Shown: positions 1-8,231 of the stretch, one piece after another | How the letters are laid out: each line of letters starts with the position of its first letter | Position numbering within the stretch: position 1 is the stretch's first letter | The notes under the pieces: model-generated | What the model was told of the DNA's origin: nothing | Database searches by the model: none | Seen by the model: the letters and a program-made list of their open reading frames with translations, nothing else | From: Parasedimentitalea maritima | GTDB lineage: Bacteria; Pseudomonadota; Alphaproteobacteria; Rhodobacterales; Rhodobacteraceae | Assembly: GCF_005771405.1 (NCBI RefSeq) | Contig: NZ_VAUA01000012.1 | Location: forward strand, 109,114-173,113 | Direction: 5' to 3' | Length of the DNA: 64,000 nt | Program-made: the position numbers and the translations under genes

Positions 1-857
1 TTAGCGTCCCAAGTTAGCAAATCCAACAGTGGCTCTTCTGTTAGCCAATGCCAGTCTTCGGCAAAGACCAGCTGCAACTGCAGGACTACTGGACCTGTCA
101 AGCGGACATGGGTATCTCGCCAGTGACCAATCTTAACATTTTTCCCCAGGTATTCATCACCTACATTCAGACCTCCAATAAATCCGATCTGCCCATCTGC
201 GATCACAGTCTTGCGATGGTTGCGGAAATTTAACAGAAAGCGGTGTTTTGGTCCGCGTCTGGTTGTTGGATCCACGAGGTTTACTCCCGCAGCCCCTAAC
301 GCAGCAAAATAGCTCCGGGGCAGCGCATGGCTGCCCACTGCGTCTGTTATGAACCAGACAGCCACTCCACGGTGGGCTGCTGCAATCATATGGTCTCGTA
401 ATTGTTTACCCAAGTCATCGTCACGGACGATATAGAATTGTACCAATACATATTCCTGCGCGGTGTCCATGGCTTGAAAAATAGAGTCAAACACCTCCGG
501 TCCGTCAATCAGCAACTCAAATCCATTCCCTCGGCATATCGGCAGCCCGGCAACGGCTTGGAACGGGGCAGGGTTGATCGTTAGTTTTTCGGGAAATGCG
601 ATGTGGTCCTCCGGGAAACTTTTAATTTTGCGTACTACCCGTTCAGATTGCAGTCTCGTCGCGCGATAGTTTTTGAAACGATGATGGCCGAAGAACATAT
701 AGGCGGGCAAAGCGACAATGGGCAGGGCCAGCAAGAAAACGACCCATCCCATAGCGCCTTGTGGTGTTCTGGCGGTGCGAGCTGCACTTAGGGCAGATAT
801 GCCTGCTGCGGTCCACATGACTAGCACGATGAGTGAGCTAAGAGTTACCGATAACAT
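1..857 (-). CDS. cls: Cardiolipin synthase, PLD superfamily (C-terminus beyond window)
   Basis: A membrane phospholipase-D-fold enzyme that condenses phosphatidylglycerol (or PG and PE) into cardiolipin. The 285 visible residues show two N-terminal membrane helices (about 4-24 and 36-57), then the first PLD half. The first catalytic motif HRKTVIAD is at 214-221 (H214, K216, D221), followed by GFIGGLNVGDEY, the usual Cls context. The second HKD motif lies off the left edge, so completeness cannot be judged. The ATG at 857 is preceded by a purine-rich GTAGGGACAG site. It is divergent from the YihY-type gene, across 337 bases. The family call is firm; the precise substrate class (ClsA, B or C type) is inferred from the two-helix N-terminus, which fits ClsA. 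Confidence 0.92.
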   Translation of the reverse strand, partial: MLSVTLSSLIVLVMWTAAGISALSAARTARTPQGAMGWVVFLLALPIVALPAYMFFGHHRFKNYRATRLQSERVVRKIKSFPEDHIAFPEKLTINPAPFQAVAGLPICRGNGFELLIDGPEVFDSIFQAMDTAQEYVLVQFYIVRDDDLGKQLRDHMIAAAHRGVAVWFITDAVGSHALPRSYFAALGAAGVNLVDPTTRRGPKHRFLLNFRNHRKTVIADGQIGFIGGLNVGDEYLGKNVKIGHWRDTHVRLTGPVVLQLQLVFAEDWHWLTEEPLLDLLTWDA

Positions 858-1194
858 AAGTTCTGTCCCTACTAGATTTTTTTGGTTACAGCCACACTTG
901 TGGCCATCTGGGGCTGATCTTGTTTCAATAGATTTTTAACGGGCTACATCTTGACCGCGTCATCGGGTATCTACTCCTTAGAAGGTTTCCATCTAGCGTT
1001 ACAATGAGTTGCATATGTTCATAAAGCTCCAGACCTAGCACTTTGATCAATAGCGATTTCAACCACACCAGAGTTTCGATGGGATACTTTACAAAGTTGT
1101 TGCATACCTGTTGCGCGTAAGACCTAATTGCCGAAAGGGCTAAGCTGCAACCAAGAGCACTTGTCCCCGAATTTCTAACGATGAGACAGGCCCA
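858..1194. other. Divergent intergenic region, no gene seen
   Basis: Promoter region shared by cls (leftward) and the yihY-type gene (rightward). A 96-codon minus-strand frame spans most of it, but it overlaps the start of yihY, has no ribosome site and resembles nothing recognisable. No hairpin with a T-run was found. Confidence 0.5.
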
Positions 1195-2100
1195 ATGCCG
1201 CTGACCTTTGTTCAAGCCTTGCCACCCGCGCTAGTGGCTGCAGCTAAGCGTTTCAACCGAAAACAAGGTTGGGTGCTTAGCAGCCATATCGCAATGTCGA
1301 TGATGTTGGCCTTGTTCCCATTTGTCCTTTTCACCGTTGCGCTAGCAGGCGCAATTGCCGGAGCGTTGTCACAGGATGTGCAACTGGATGATATGCTGGA
1401 TCTGTTGTTTGGCGCATGGCCACAAGCCGTTGCTGAGCCGATTGTAAGGGAATTGTACGCTGTGCTGGCAGCATCTAATTCGAAGCTGATGACTTTGGGC
1501 GGAGTGCTGGCCTTGTATTTTGCCTCAAATGGCGTTGATGCGGTAAGATTGGCCATGGTTCAAGCATATCGCGATAGCGATTCAAGGCCATTCTGGAAAA
1601 GCAGATTGTTATGCTTGATGTTTGTCATCCTCGGTGGTGCCGGAATTATGGCAGTAGCTTTTTTCGAATTCCTTTTACCGTTGTTTGTGTTGAATTTGGC
1701 CGAGTACTTCCCCCAACTATCTATCTCTCAGGGATGGGAGACTGGGGTGAATGGGCTGTTGGTGGCACTTATACCCTTGATTGCGGTGTTAGGTTGTCAT
1801 GTTTGGTTGCCTGGACACCTACACAGTCTTGTACAGATACTGCCTGGCGCAGCATTGACAGTGCTATTGTGGTGGGTCGCCAGTTGGGGGTTTTCGGTAT
1901 ATGTCGGAGGTTTCGCCAGGTATTCAGCGACTTATGCTGGCTTAGCTGGTGCGATGGCCGCTCTGATGTTTCTTTATTTGAATGCAGCGATATTGATCTT
2001 TGGCGCTGAATTTAACGGCGCCTTGATCCGCACTTTTGATGAAGAAGACCAAGACGTGAACTCAAGCAAGGATCTGGATGCTAGTAGCCTTGATGATTGA
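1195..2100 (+). CDS. YihY/UPF0761 family inner-membrane protein
   Basis: Integral membrane protein of the YihY (formerly BrkB/RNase BN) family, 301 residues, full length for the family. About six hydrophobic segments are visible, starting after residue 30. The region around residues 105-130 (LYFASNGVDAVR) and the late stretch YATYAGLAGA-type (near 240-250) are typical family landmarks. The C-terminal 25 residues are hydrophilic and acidic. The family was once misnamed ribonuclease BN; its real role is unsettled, with transport or envelope functions proposed. The ATG has only a weak upstream purine run. It stands alone, divergent from cls. Confidence 0.85.
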   Translation: MPLTFVQALPPALVAAAKRFNRKQGWVLSSHIAMSMMLALFPFVLFTVALAGAIAGALSQDVQLDDMLDLLFGAWPQAVAEPIVRELYAVLAASNSKLMTLGGVLALYFASNGVDAVRLAMVQAYRDSDSRPFWKSRLLCLMFVILGGAGIMAVAFFEFLLPLFVLNLAEYFPQLSISQGWETGVNGLLVALIPLIAVLGCHVWLPGHLHSLVQILPGAALTVLLWWVASWGFSVYVGGFARYSATYAGLAGAMAALMFLYLNAAILIFGAEFNGALIRTFDEEDQDVNSSKDLDASSLDD

Positions 2101-2267
2101 TGGGGCATGAACAAAAGCCGCTATGCAATCGATGATTTTCTCGATCGCAACTATGGCACTTGACGAAAAGTGGCCAAATTGCCTTATTTCGGCCATTTGC
2201 CCGGCTTAGTTGTTAGCTAGCCATTAACCATAGCATGGATCATTTGGTGACCGGTTAGAGGGTTTCG

Positions 2268-2456
2268 ATGACAAAATTGGGTAAAAAAATTCGCCACTCG
2301 CAACTGTTTGAAATGCTGCGTCAAAAAAATGCGTCAGACCAGGTCAATCGACGCCTTCAAGTCTCTCGCCGCAGTGACGGCGAGGGTAAAGATACACTGA
2401 TGCTACGCACTATGGCTGAGCGTTCGCTAATTGTACCGTCAAACGGGCGTGTTTAG
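2268..2456 (+). CDS. Small basic hypothetical protein (62 aa)
   Basis: Not recognised. A short, Arg/Lys/Ser-rich frame with no membrane segment or signal peptide. The ATG follows an AGAGGG stretch at a plausible distance, and the frame sits in an otherwise empty gap, ending 20 bases before the convergent end of rlmE. It may be a real small protein or chance; there is no family evidence either way. Confidence 0.3.
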   Translation: MTKLGKKIRHSQLFEMLRQKNASDQVNRRLQVSRRSDGEGKDTLMLRTMAERSLIVPSNGRV

Positions 2457-2476
2457 GGGATTTGGCTTGATTAACG

Positions 2477-3193
2477 TCAACCTCTAAAGCCCATTGCAAC
2501 AACGAATTTCTCTGAACTGTCCGAGCGAGACGCAGGTGGTTTCATGTTCATCACTTTCGTGAATTTTTGCTTTAGAAGTTTCTGAAGTTCACCTTCGGCA
2601 CCGCCGGCAAGAACTTTGGCGACAAAAGTACCGCCTTCTTCAAGAACATCGAATGAGAAATAGGCTGCAGCTTCGCAAAGAGATATGATCCTTAAGTGGT
2701 CAGTCTGTTTGTGACCGCAACTGGCCGCAGCCATATCTGACATCACTACATCAGCCTTACTACCGAGCCATTCTTTAACCTGAATGTCAGCACCATCATC
2801 CATAAAGTCGAGCTGATACAACTCTGCACCGGCCAAACTCTCCATTTCCTGAAGATCGACGCCCAAAATTGTGCCGACTGCCTTCCCCTTTTTTTCACCC
2901 AGAGCATTGATGCGTTTGACCGCAACCTGACACCAACCTCCAGGCGCACACCCAAGATCGACTACACGCGCGCCAGGGACTAGAAAGCGATATTTATCAT
3001 CGACTTCCATGATTTTGTAGGCTGCACGCCCGCGGTAGCCCTCGAGCTTGGCGCGCTTAACATATGGGTCATTCAACTGTCGCTGCAGCCAGCGGCTCGA
3101 ACTCAGTGTGCGGCCGCGTGCTGTTTTGACCTTTACCTTGAGGTCGCGTTGACCGCGTCCAGAGGTATTCTTGCCAGTTGGTGTTTTAGCCAT
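2477..3193 (-). CDS. rlmE: 23S rRNA (uridine-2'-O)-methyltransferase RlmE (FtsJ/RrmJ)
   Basis: Methylates the 2'-OH of U2552 in the A-loop of 23S rRNA using S-adenosylmethionine, a late step in 50S assembly. Numbered from the ATG at 3193, the SAM motif DLGCAPGGW is at 79-87 and the K-D-K-E catalytic tetrad is complete: K60, D153, K193 and E228. The basic N-terminal tail ([19 protein letters not shown]) is how the protein begins in related alphaproteobacteria as I recall them, so I prefer this start. An upstream in-frame ATG at 3241 would add 16 residues. It lies downstream of the HxlR gene and ppx on the same strand. RlmE next to a Ppx/GppA gene is a common alphaproteobacterial pairing, here interrupted by the regulator. 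Confidence 0.95.
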   Translation of the reverse strand: MAKTPTGKNTSGRGQRDLKVKVKTARGRTLSSSRWLQRQLNDPYVKRAKLEGYRGRAAYKIMEVDDKYRFLVPGARVVDLGCAPGGWCQVAVKRINALGEKKGKAVGTILGVDLQEMESLAGAELYQLDFMDDGADIQVKEWLGSKADVVMSDMAAASCGHKQTDHLRIISLCEAAAYFSFDVLEEGGTFVAKVLAGGAEGELQKLLKQKFTKVMNMKPPASRSDSSEKFVVAMGFRG

Positions 3194-3292
3194 CACATAG
3201 ATCCGTTTCATTCCGCCAGTCGGTTCAGAACTTGAAACCATCAGCGTGTTACATGCCGATTTAGGGTAACATGAGCCAAAGGAAAAGGGGCA

Positions 3293-3955
3293 TTAACCCT
3301 GCAGCTGCTCCAGCGCCGCCGTCATCAGGGCCATGAACTCGAATTCCTTGCCTTTCGTGTGAACCTTGAATTCGCATTCTTCAGCAGCAAATTTTTCAAA
3401 TGTGATCTTCCCATCGGTCAAAGCCACCATCGCATCGTACGAAGTTTTTTGCTCCAGGTCAGGGTTCGTCGCAGCTTGATAAGTCAATTCTGCTTGACCA
3501 GAATTGGCGATGAGTAAAAAATTTTCTCCATCAACCAATATGGACACTTCTAAGCGAGTATTTGAAGTGACCGCGCGCTGACAGGCGGTTCCTAAGGTTG
3601 CTGCAAGTGTTCGTAGATTACCAGGGCGGGAGACCTCACCTTGCAGCGGAAACTGCCTTCCAAACTGCGCAAGCTCAAACAATAGGCTGCTTGTGCGCAT
3701 TCCGGTTTGAGTAAGTTGATACAGAACTGCACCATGTTTTTCTTGAGTCTTTTCGATCAGGTCATCGCTTGTCATTTTGGTCAGGCGGTCGGTCAATAGG
3801 TTCGCAGCAATTCCAGTTAACCCCTTTTGTAGTTCTGTAAACCGTCCTGGGCCAGCGTGGAGGTCGCGTAAAATTAGTAAAGTCCATCGATCGCCAACGC
3901 GGTCCAGTGCGCGGGCAATTGGGCAACCTAATTTATAAGTCCGAGTTTTTGCCAC
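3293..3955 (-). CDS. HxlR-family winged-helix regulator with SCP2-like C-terminal domain
   Basis: Transcriptional regulator, 220 residues, about twice the size of a minimal HxlR protein. Residues 1-100 form the HxlR winged helix with the near N-terminal cysteine (C11 in LGCPIARALD) and the RVGDRWTLLILRDL helix. HxlR proteins often sense thiol or electrophile stress through this cysteine. From about residue 110 the protein matches the layout of an SCP2/sterol-carrier-like domain, which could bind a hydrophobic ligand (inference). A perfect 11-bp inverted repeat (3978-4015) lies just upstream of the start, suggesting autoregulation. The gene separates ppx from rlmE. Confidence 0.85.
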   Translation of the reverse strand: MAKTRTYKLGCPIARALDRVGDRWTLLILRDLHAGPGRFTELQKGLTGIAANLLTDRLTKMTSDDLIEKTQEKHGAVLYQLTQTGMRTSSLLFELAQFGRQFPLQGEVSRPGNLRTLAATLGTACQRAVTSNTRLEVSILVDGENFLLIANSGQAELTYQAATNPDLEQKTSYDAMVALTDGKITFEKFAAEECEFKVHTKGKEFEFMALMTAALEQLQG

Positions 3956-4327
3956 TTAGCATCCCTCAAAACTGTCTGCTTTAAAAACTAAAGCGTGTGG
4001 TTCGGTTTTTAAAGCAAAATGCTGGAAAAGTCGCCACTCTTGTACTTTGTTGTTGTGGGCTTGGAGGTTAGTATCCTTGTTTTCAAAGGTTTTAGGGAGT
4101 GAGTGGGCCAAGTGTTTGAAGAGGCTTATGCAGAAATGGGGAGGGCGGACCGATGATATTTGGAATGCTGAATAAGAAAAATGCGAGGCAAAGAGCTTGT
4201 AAACAAAGCTATTTGGCCGCACCTAATGAGTCGTTTGTCTCACAGCAATCGACCGCATGTATTTGACTTATACGCGAAATTTGCCGGAATGTGGAGCCAA
4301 CATCTACGCTTTCGAAGTGTTGAATTC
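3956..4327. other. Intergenic region between ppx and the HxlR gene
   Basis: About 370 bases with no supported gene; short frames on both strands lack ribosome sites and family features. Its left end carries the inverted repeat described separately, so it probably holds the HxlR/rlmE promoter. No intrinsic terminator for ppx was found. Confidence 0.5.
3978..4015. promoter_or_regulatory. Perfect 11-bp inverted repeat, candidate HxlR operator
   Basis: Arms GCTTTAAAAAC (3978-3988) and GTTTTTAAAGC (4005-4015) match in all 11 positions around a 16-base spacer, beginning 23 bases upstream of the HxlR start codon. No T-run follows on either strand, which argues against a terminator. The AT-rich arms and the position suit a dimer-bound operator for the neighbouring regulator. 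Confidence 0.6.
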
Positions 4328-5440
4328 CTAAAACGGACCATCGTCCAAAACACCTGCCGCGCTCATCTGGGCATAAAGCAAACCTTCGCGTAAGCCGCGG
4401 TCCGCAACAGACAACCGATCAGTTGGCCAGCAACGCAACAAGGCTTGCAGGATGGCTGAACCAGACATGATCAGGGCCTGTCTGTCTTCGCCAATGCGTG
4501 GATCTTGGCGCCGCCCCATGGGTCCAAGGTCCAGGTACCCACGGATAACTTTGTCAATCTGATCACTGGTCATCCGCAATCCGTCTACCTTGGTGCGGTC
4601 GTATCGTTTTAGCCCGAGATGTGAGGCTGCAACAGTAGTAACTGTACCGGACGTTCCAACAATTTGAAATCCTGCCCGAGCTTGCACATCCTTATAGGGG
4701 GCGAAATCAGCCAGATTTTCTTCAAAAAACCAACTCATCAACGCAAAGCGAGCGCCGTCGTCTTCGACATCGTTAAACTGATCGCGCAGAGTGGCCACAC
4801 CTAAAGGAACCGAGATCCAGTCAACAACTTTGGCCGCAGGAAACAGGCTGTCGGTTGTCCGGAACCCATTGTGAAGGCGCATAATGGCGGCAGACCGGTC
4901 GCGACGAGGAACCGATGAAATGTCAATCCACACCAATTCGGTCGACCCGCCGCCGATATCAACCACCAACAATTGTTCCGTTTGGGTCGAAACCAGTGGC
5001 GCACAGGAAATAACAGCCAGTCGCGCCTCTTCTTCGGGCTGAATGATTTCCAATGTCAGCCCGGTCTCGCGCCGAACCTGACGAATGAACTCTCGAGAGT
5101 TTTTAGCCCGGCGGCAGGCTTCAGTGGCAACCAGCCGCATGTGGGTGACGCGGTTTCGTTTCAGTTTTTGTTGGCAGATGCGCAGCGCCTGAACGGTACG
5201 CGCCATTGAAGACCGTGACAATCGTCCGGTCCGCTCCAACCCGGCGCCGAGCTGCACCGATTTGGAGAAACTGTCCACTACATGAAAGCCGCTGCCCTTG
5301 GGTTGGGCAATCAGCATCCGGCAGCTATTTGTACCCAGATCCAACGCTGCATACAGCGCATCAGGATTGGGTCGGGCTGGCACAGGTGGCTCTACCGCCT
5401 TGGGGAACGCGCCCGCACCATTAGAACGCTTGGGCGCCAT
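4328..5440 (-). CDS. ppx: Ppx/GppA-family phosphatase (short exopolyphosphatase)
   Basis: ASKHA-fold phosphohydrolase that removes terminal phosphate from polyphosphate and/or converts pppGpp to ppGpp. The first phosphate-binding loop DLGTNSCRML starts at residue 34, and the second, VVDIGGGSTELVW, includes the usual glycine triplet. Length is 370 residues, against about 500 for the E. coli enzymes, so the C-terminal HD-like domain is absent; this short form is common in alphaproteobacteria. A Pro/Ala-rich tail of about 28 residues precedes the domain. Substrate preference cannot be read from the sequence. It is divergent from the one-carbon operon. Confidence 0.9.
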   Translation of the reverse strand: MAPKRSNGAGAFPKAVEPPVPARPNPDALYAALDLGTNSCRMLIAQPKGSGFHVVDSFSKSVQLGAGLERTGRLSRSSMARTVQALRICQQKLKRNRVTHMRLVATEACRRAKNSREFIRQVRRETGLTLEIIQPEEEARLAVISCAPLVSTQTEQLLVVDIGGGSTELVWIDISSVPRRDRSAAIMRLHNGFRTTDSLFPAAKVVDWISVPLGVATLRDQFNDVEDDGARFALMSWFFEENLADFAPYKDVQARAGFQIVGTSGTVTTVAASHLGLKRYDRTKVDGLRMTSDQIDKVIRGYLDLGPMGRRQDPRIGEDRQALIMSGSAILQALLRCWPTDRLSVADRGLREGLLYAQMSAAGVLDDGPF

Positions 5441-5729
5441 GAGTCACGCCCTCCGATTATCGTGTTACATCCGACAATAGGTGCGCAGGCTGGCACACGC
5501 AAGACGCTGTGACGCTCTGTCTGACATCTGCTTGAATTCGCTCCCGTCAAATTCATAAACCAGATGAAAATTATGAGGGTGCAGGGTTGTAGCCTTCAAT
5601 GAAGCAAAATTGTAATTTCCTGATATTGAAAACGTCGCTCAGAACCCCCGGTTTGTCGAAATTCGACCTACGCGCATCCCATAGGCGCACTAAACCAAAG
5701 GTATCAGAGCTATCTGGAAGGAAGCAGCA

Positions 5730-6026
5730 ATGCCTGAGGTCACCATCGTTTACTGGCGCGATATTCCGGCGCAGGTTATTGTCGGAAAGGGTCGTCGTGG
5801 CTCTAAGCGCCAATTGGAGGAACGGTTCGAGCAAGCGATCGACCGTGCAGCCATGAGGGTGAACGCAAAAGACGCCGATGCCTACCTGGCAGAATGGCGC
5901 AAAGCGGCATCCTATACTGTTGAAGGTGACGCTGCCGAAATTGTTGTTTCCGAGGCCGAACGGCTCGAAGCTGAATATGATCAGGATCTTCTTAAGACAC
6001 TGATTCAGAATGACGGATGGGCCTAG
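5730..6026 (+). CDS. PF13769-type small protein ('virulence factor' family)
   Basis: A 98-residue soluble protein, preceded by a strong site (GGAAGG) 7-8 bases before the ATG. It begins PEVTIVYWRDIPAQVIVG and is rich in charged residues; no catalytic motif is visible. The family carries the label 'virulence factor' in databases, but this is not a demonstrated function. In Roseobacter-group genomes I recall it beside the methylene-THF reductase and methyl-THF methyltransferase genes, as here (26 bases from the next start), so a role in the one-carbon/corrinoid system is the better inference. Confidence 0.75.
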   Translation: MPEVTIVYWRDIPAQVIVGKGRRGSKRQLEERFEQAIDRAAMRVNAKDADAYLAEWRKAASYTVEGDAAEIVVSEAERLEAEYDQDLLKTLIQNDGWA

Positions 6027-6052
6027 GCTCGACACGACTATGGGAGGCCGTG

Positions 6053-6979
6053 ATGGCTTTGTTGAACTTTAAAAAACGTGACGCCGCTGGTGTTCAGCCC
6101 GTCAACCCTCAGGTTGAAGCATTCTTGCAGGGATATTCGATTGAGGTGATGCCGCGCACCGCATCTAAGATCGAGGATTTTCGAGACCTGTTGCCCGAAG
6201 ACACCCGAGTCTATGTTGCCCATATCGAAGGCACCCCAATTGTAGATATGGTTGCGACAGCCAAGAAATTGAATGATCAGGGTTTCCCTGTGATGCCTCA
6301 TTTTCCGGCCCGTATCATTCAAGATCATGCGATGCTTGCTGACTGGATCGCACGGTACCAGGGTGAGGCAGACGTCAAACAAGCTCTGTTGCTTGCCGGT
6401 GGCGTCAAAGATCCACATGGAAATTTTGAAAGCTCGTTGCAATTGCTGGAAACTGGGCTGTTCGATAAGGCCGGATTTAGCAGCTTGCATGTCGCGGGTC
6501 ACCCAGAGGGAAATCGGGATATCGATCCCGATGGATCTGACAAGAACGTTGTCGAAGCTCTTAAATGGAAACAGAAATTCTCTGAACGTACCGACGCAAA
6601 AATGGCGCTTGCAACGCAGTTTGCATTTGAAGCCGATCCAATAATTGAATGGGCTGATGCGTTGAGCGATGCAGGCATTGATATTCCTATCCACATTGGT
6701 ATTGCTGGACCGGCCAAGCTTCAGACGTTGATTAAATTTGCCATTGCCTGTGGTGTCGGACCTTCGTTGAAGGTACTCCAGAAACGTGCAATGGATGTAA
6801 CCAAGTTGCTGCTGCCATATGAACCAACTGATGTGATTACTAAGTTGGCGGCGCACAAAGCTGCAAACCCAGATTTCAACATCACCAATGTGCATTTCTT
6901 CCCGTTGGGCGGGATCAAAACCAATGCCAATTGGGCGATCAACAATGGCGGCGCTTCGGCGAAGCCGGTCAACTCCTAA
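6053..6979 (+). CDS. Methylenetetrahydrofolate reductase-like protein
   Basis: Predicted FAD-dependent TIM-barrel enzyme that interconverts 5,10-methylene-THF and 5-methyl-THF. The 308-residue length fits the family (about 290-300). SIEVMPRTASK near the N-terminus aligns with the SFEFFPP motif of MetF and keeps its acidic residue. I place the start at 6053, where GGGAGG sits 5 bases upstream, rather than at the ATG at 6017 inside the preceding gene. Its neighbours suggest it runs oxidatively, feeding methyl groups delivered by a corrinoid methyltransferase into the C1 pool, rather than serving methionine synthesis. It is more divergent than housekeeping MetF. Confidence 0.85.
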   Translation: MALLNFKKRDAAGVQPVNPQVEAFLQGYSIEVMPRTASKIEDFRDLLPEDTRVYVAHIEGTPIVDMVATAKKLNDQGFPVMPHFPARIIQDHAMLADWIARYQGEADVKQALLLAGGVKDPHGNFESSLQLLETGLFDKAGFSSLHVAGHPEGNRDIDPDGSDKNVVEALKWKQKFSERTDAKMALATQFAFEADPIIEWADALSDAGIDIPIHIGIAGPAKLQTLIKFAIACGVGPSLKVLQKRAMDVTKLLLPYEPTDVITKLAAHKAANPDFNITNVHFFPLGGIKTNANWAINNGGASAKPVNS

Positions 6980-6988
6980 GGATCAATA

Positions 6989-8041
6989 ATGACCCGTACC
7001 GTCGTAGAATCAAAAACAAAAACCGCAACGCTGGGCTTTGATGAGCCGTTCTGCGTCATTGGTGAACGTATCAACCCCACGGGGCGAAAAAAATTGGCGG
7101 CCGAGTTGGAAGCGGGGGATTTTTCAACTGTTGAGAAAGACGCTTTGGCACAGGTTTTGGCCGGTGCTAACATTCTGGATATCAACGCTGGCGTTGTCTA
7201 CAACTCGAACCCAAACCCAAACGAGACTGAGCCACCGCTTATGGCTAAGATCGTTAATATGGTTCAGGGTTTGGTCGATATACCATTGTGTATTGATAGT
7301 TCCGTTCCAGGTGCGCTTGAGGCTGGACTTGCAGCTGCTGAGGGGCGACCACTTCTTAACTCAGTCACCGGTGAAGAAGATCGGTTGGAATTGGTGCTAC
7401 CACTTGTCAAAAAATACAATGTTCCTGTGGTGGCAATCTCTAACGATGATACAGGTATTTCCGAAGATCCCGACGTTCGTTTTGCAGTAGCCAAAAAGAT
7501 CGTCGAACGTGCCGCTGACTTTGGTATCCCAGCACATGACATCGTCGTTGACCCATTGGTTATGCCGATTGGCGCAATGGGAACCGCTGGCCTGCAGGTA
7601 TTTGCATTGGTGCGTCGACTACGTGAAGAGCTCGGCGTAAATACCACATGTGGCGCATCAAACATCTCGTTTGGTCTGCCTAATCGGCATGGTATCAACA
7701 ATGCCTTTTTGCCGATGGCCATGGGGGCGGGCATGACCAGTGCCATTATGAACCCTGTTGCCTTGCCTGCTACACAGAAGAAGATTGCTGAGAAAAAGGC
7801 AATTGTAGAAGCTGCTGGCATCATCCTACCTGAAGGCATGGAGGACGAAGCTTTTGTTACCATGTTTGGCCTTGGGTCGACCAAAGCACGTTCAGGAAGC
7901 GAAATGGAGGCGATACGTGCTGCCAACTTCCTGACCAACAATGATCCACATGGCGGAGAGTGGATCAGGTCTAACAAAGCTCCAGAAGCCGAAGGCGAGG
8001 GGCGTGGCCGTCGAGGCGGTGGTCGTCGCCGTCGAGGGTAA
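6989..8041 (+). CDS. Methyltetrahydrofolate:corrinoid methyltransferase (pterin-binding domain)
   Basis: DHPS-fold TIM barrel that moves a methyl group between a corrinoid protein and tetrahydrofolate. Seen: GERINPTG at 25-32, the DINAG loop, IDSS, and the pterin-contacting GASNISFGLPNR. The 350-residue chain ends in a basic Gly/Arg tail (GEGRGRRGGGRRRRG), beyond the barrel and not needed for catalysis. It starts 9 bases after the MetF-like gene and a strong terminator follows, so the operon ends here. No corrinoid protein or substrate-specific (MttB/MtgB-like) methyltransferase is nearby; the partner must be encoded elsewhere. Glycine betaine, trimethylamine or similar methyl donors are possible but unproven. 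Confidence 0.9.
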   Translation: MTRTVVESKTKTATLGFDEPFCVIGERINPTGRKKLAAELEAGDFSTVEKDALAQVLAGANILDINAGVVYNSNPNPNETEPPLMAKIVNMVQGLVDIPLCIDSSVPGALEAGLAAAEGRPLLNSVTGEEDRLELVLPLVKKYNVPVVAISNDDTGISEDPDVRFAVAKKIVERAADFGIPAHDIVVDPLVMPIGAMGTAGLQVFALVRRLREELGVNTTCGASNISFGLPNRHGINNAFLPMAMGAGMTSAIMNPVALPATQKKIAEKKAIVEAAGIILPEGMEDEAFVTMFGLGSTKARSGSEMEAIRAANFLTNNDPHGGEWIRSNKAPEAEGEGRGRRGGGRRRRG

Positions 8042-8064
8042 CATGGGAATGCAAACATGAATTT

Positions 8065-8096
8065 GGCCGGTCATACCTCTGACCGGCCTTTTTATT
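8065..8096 (+). terminator. Intrinsic terminator of the one-carbon operon
   Basis: Perfect 9-bp stem GGCCGGTCA / TGACCGGCC around a 6-base loop, followed directly by TTTTTATT. It ends the operon, which leaves the next gene (8232) to its own promoter. Confidence 0.92.
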
Positions 8097-8231
8097 GTCA
8101 ATCTGGGTGAGTTGGTTTGGAGGCTCGGTGTTATTCGCTTTACTCATACTTTCACGATTTTATTTCATTGGATTTTCCGCTTAAGTTGACCGATACGCAG
8201 TAGCGGAGTTGACCTGAATTGAGGATTTCAA

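Noticed and set aside
925..1215. 96-codon minus-strand frame before yihY
   Set aside because: Overlaps the yihY start, no ribosome site, no family resemblance.
5571..6895. Long minus-strand frames opposite the PF13769 and MetF-like genes
   Set aside because: Antisense to well-supported genes with good ribosome sites; the products are compositionally odd.
7264..8058. 264-codon minus-strand frame opposite the methyltransferase gene
   Set aside because: Antisense shadow, rich in Ser, Ala and Arg, and covers the operon terminator side.
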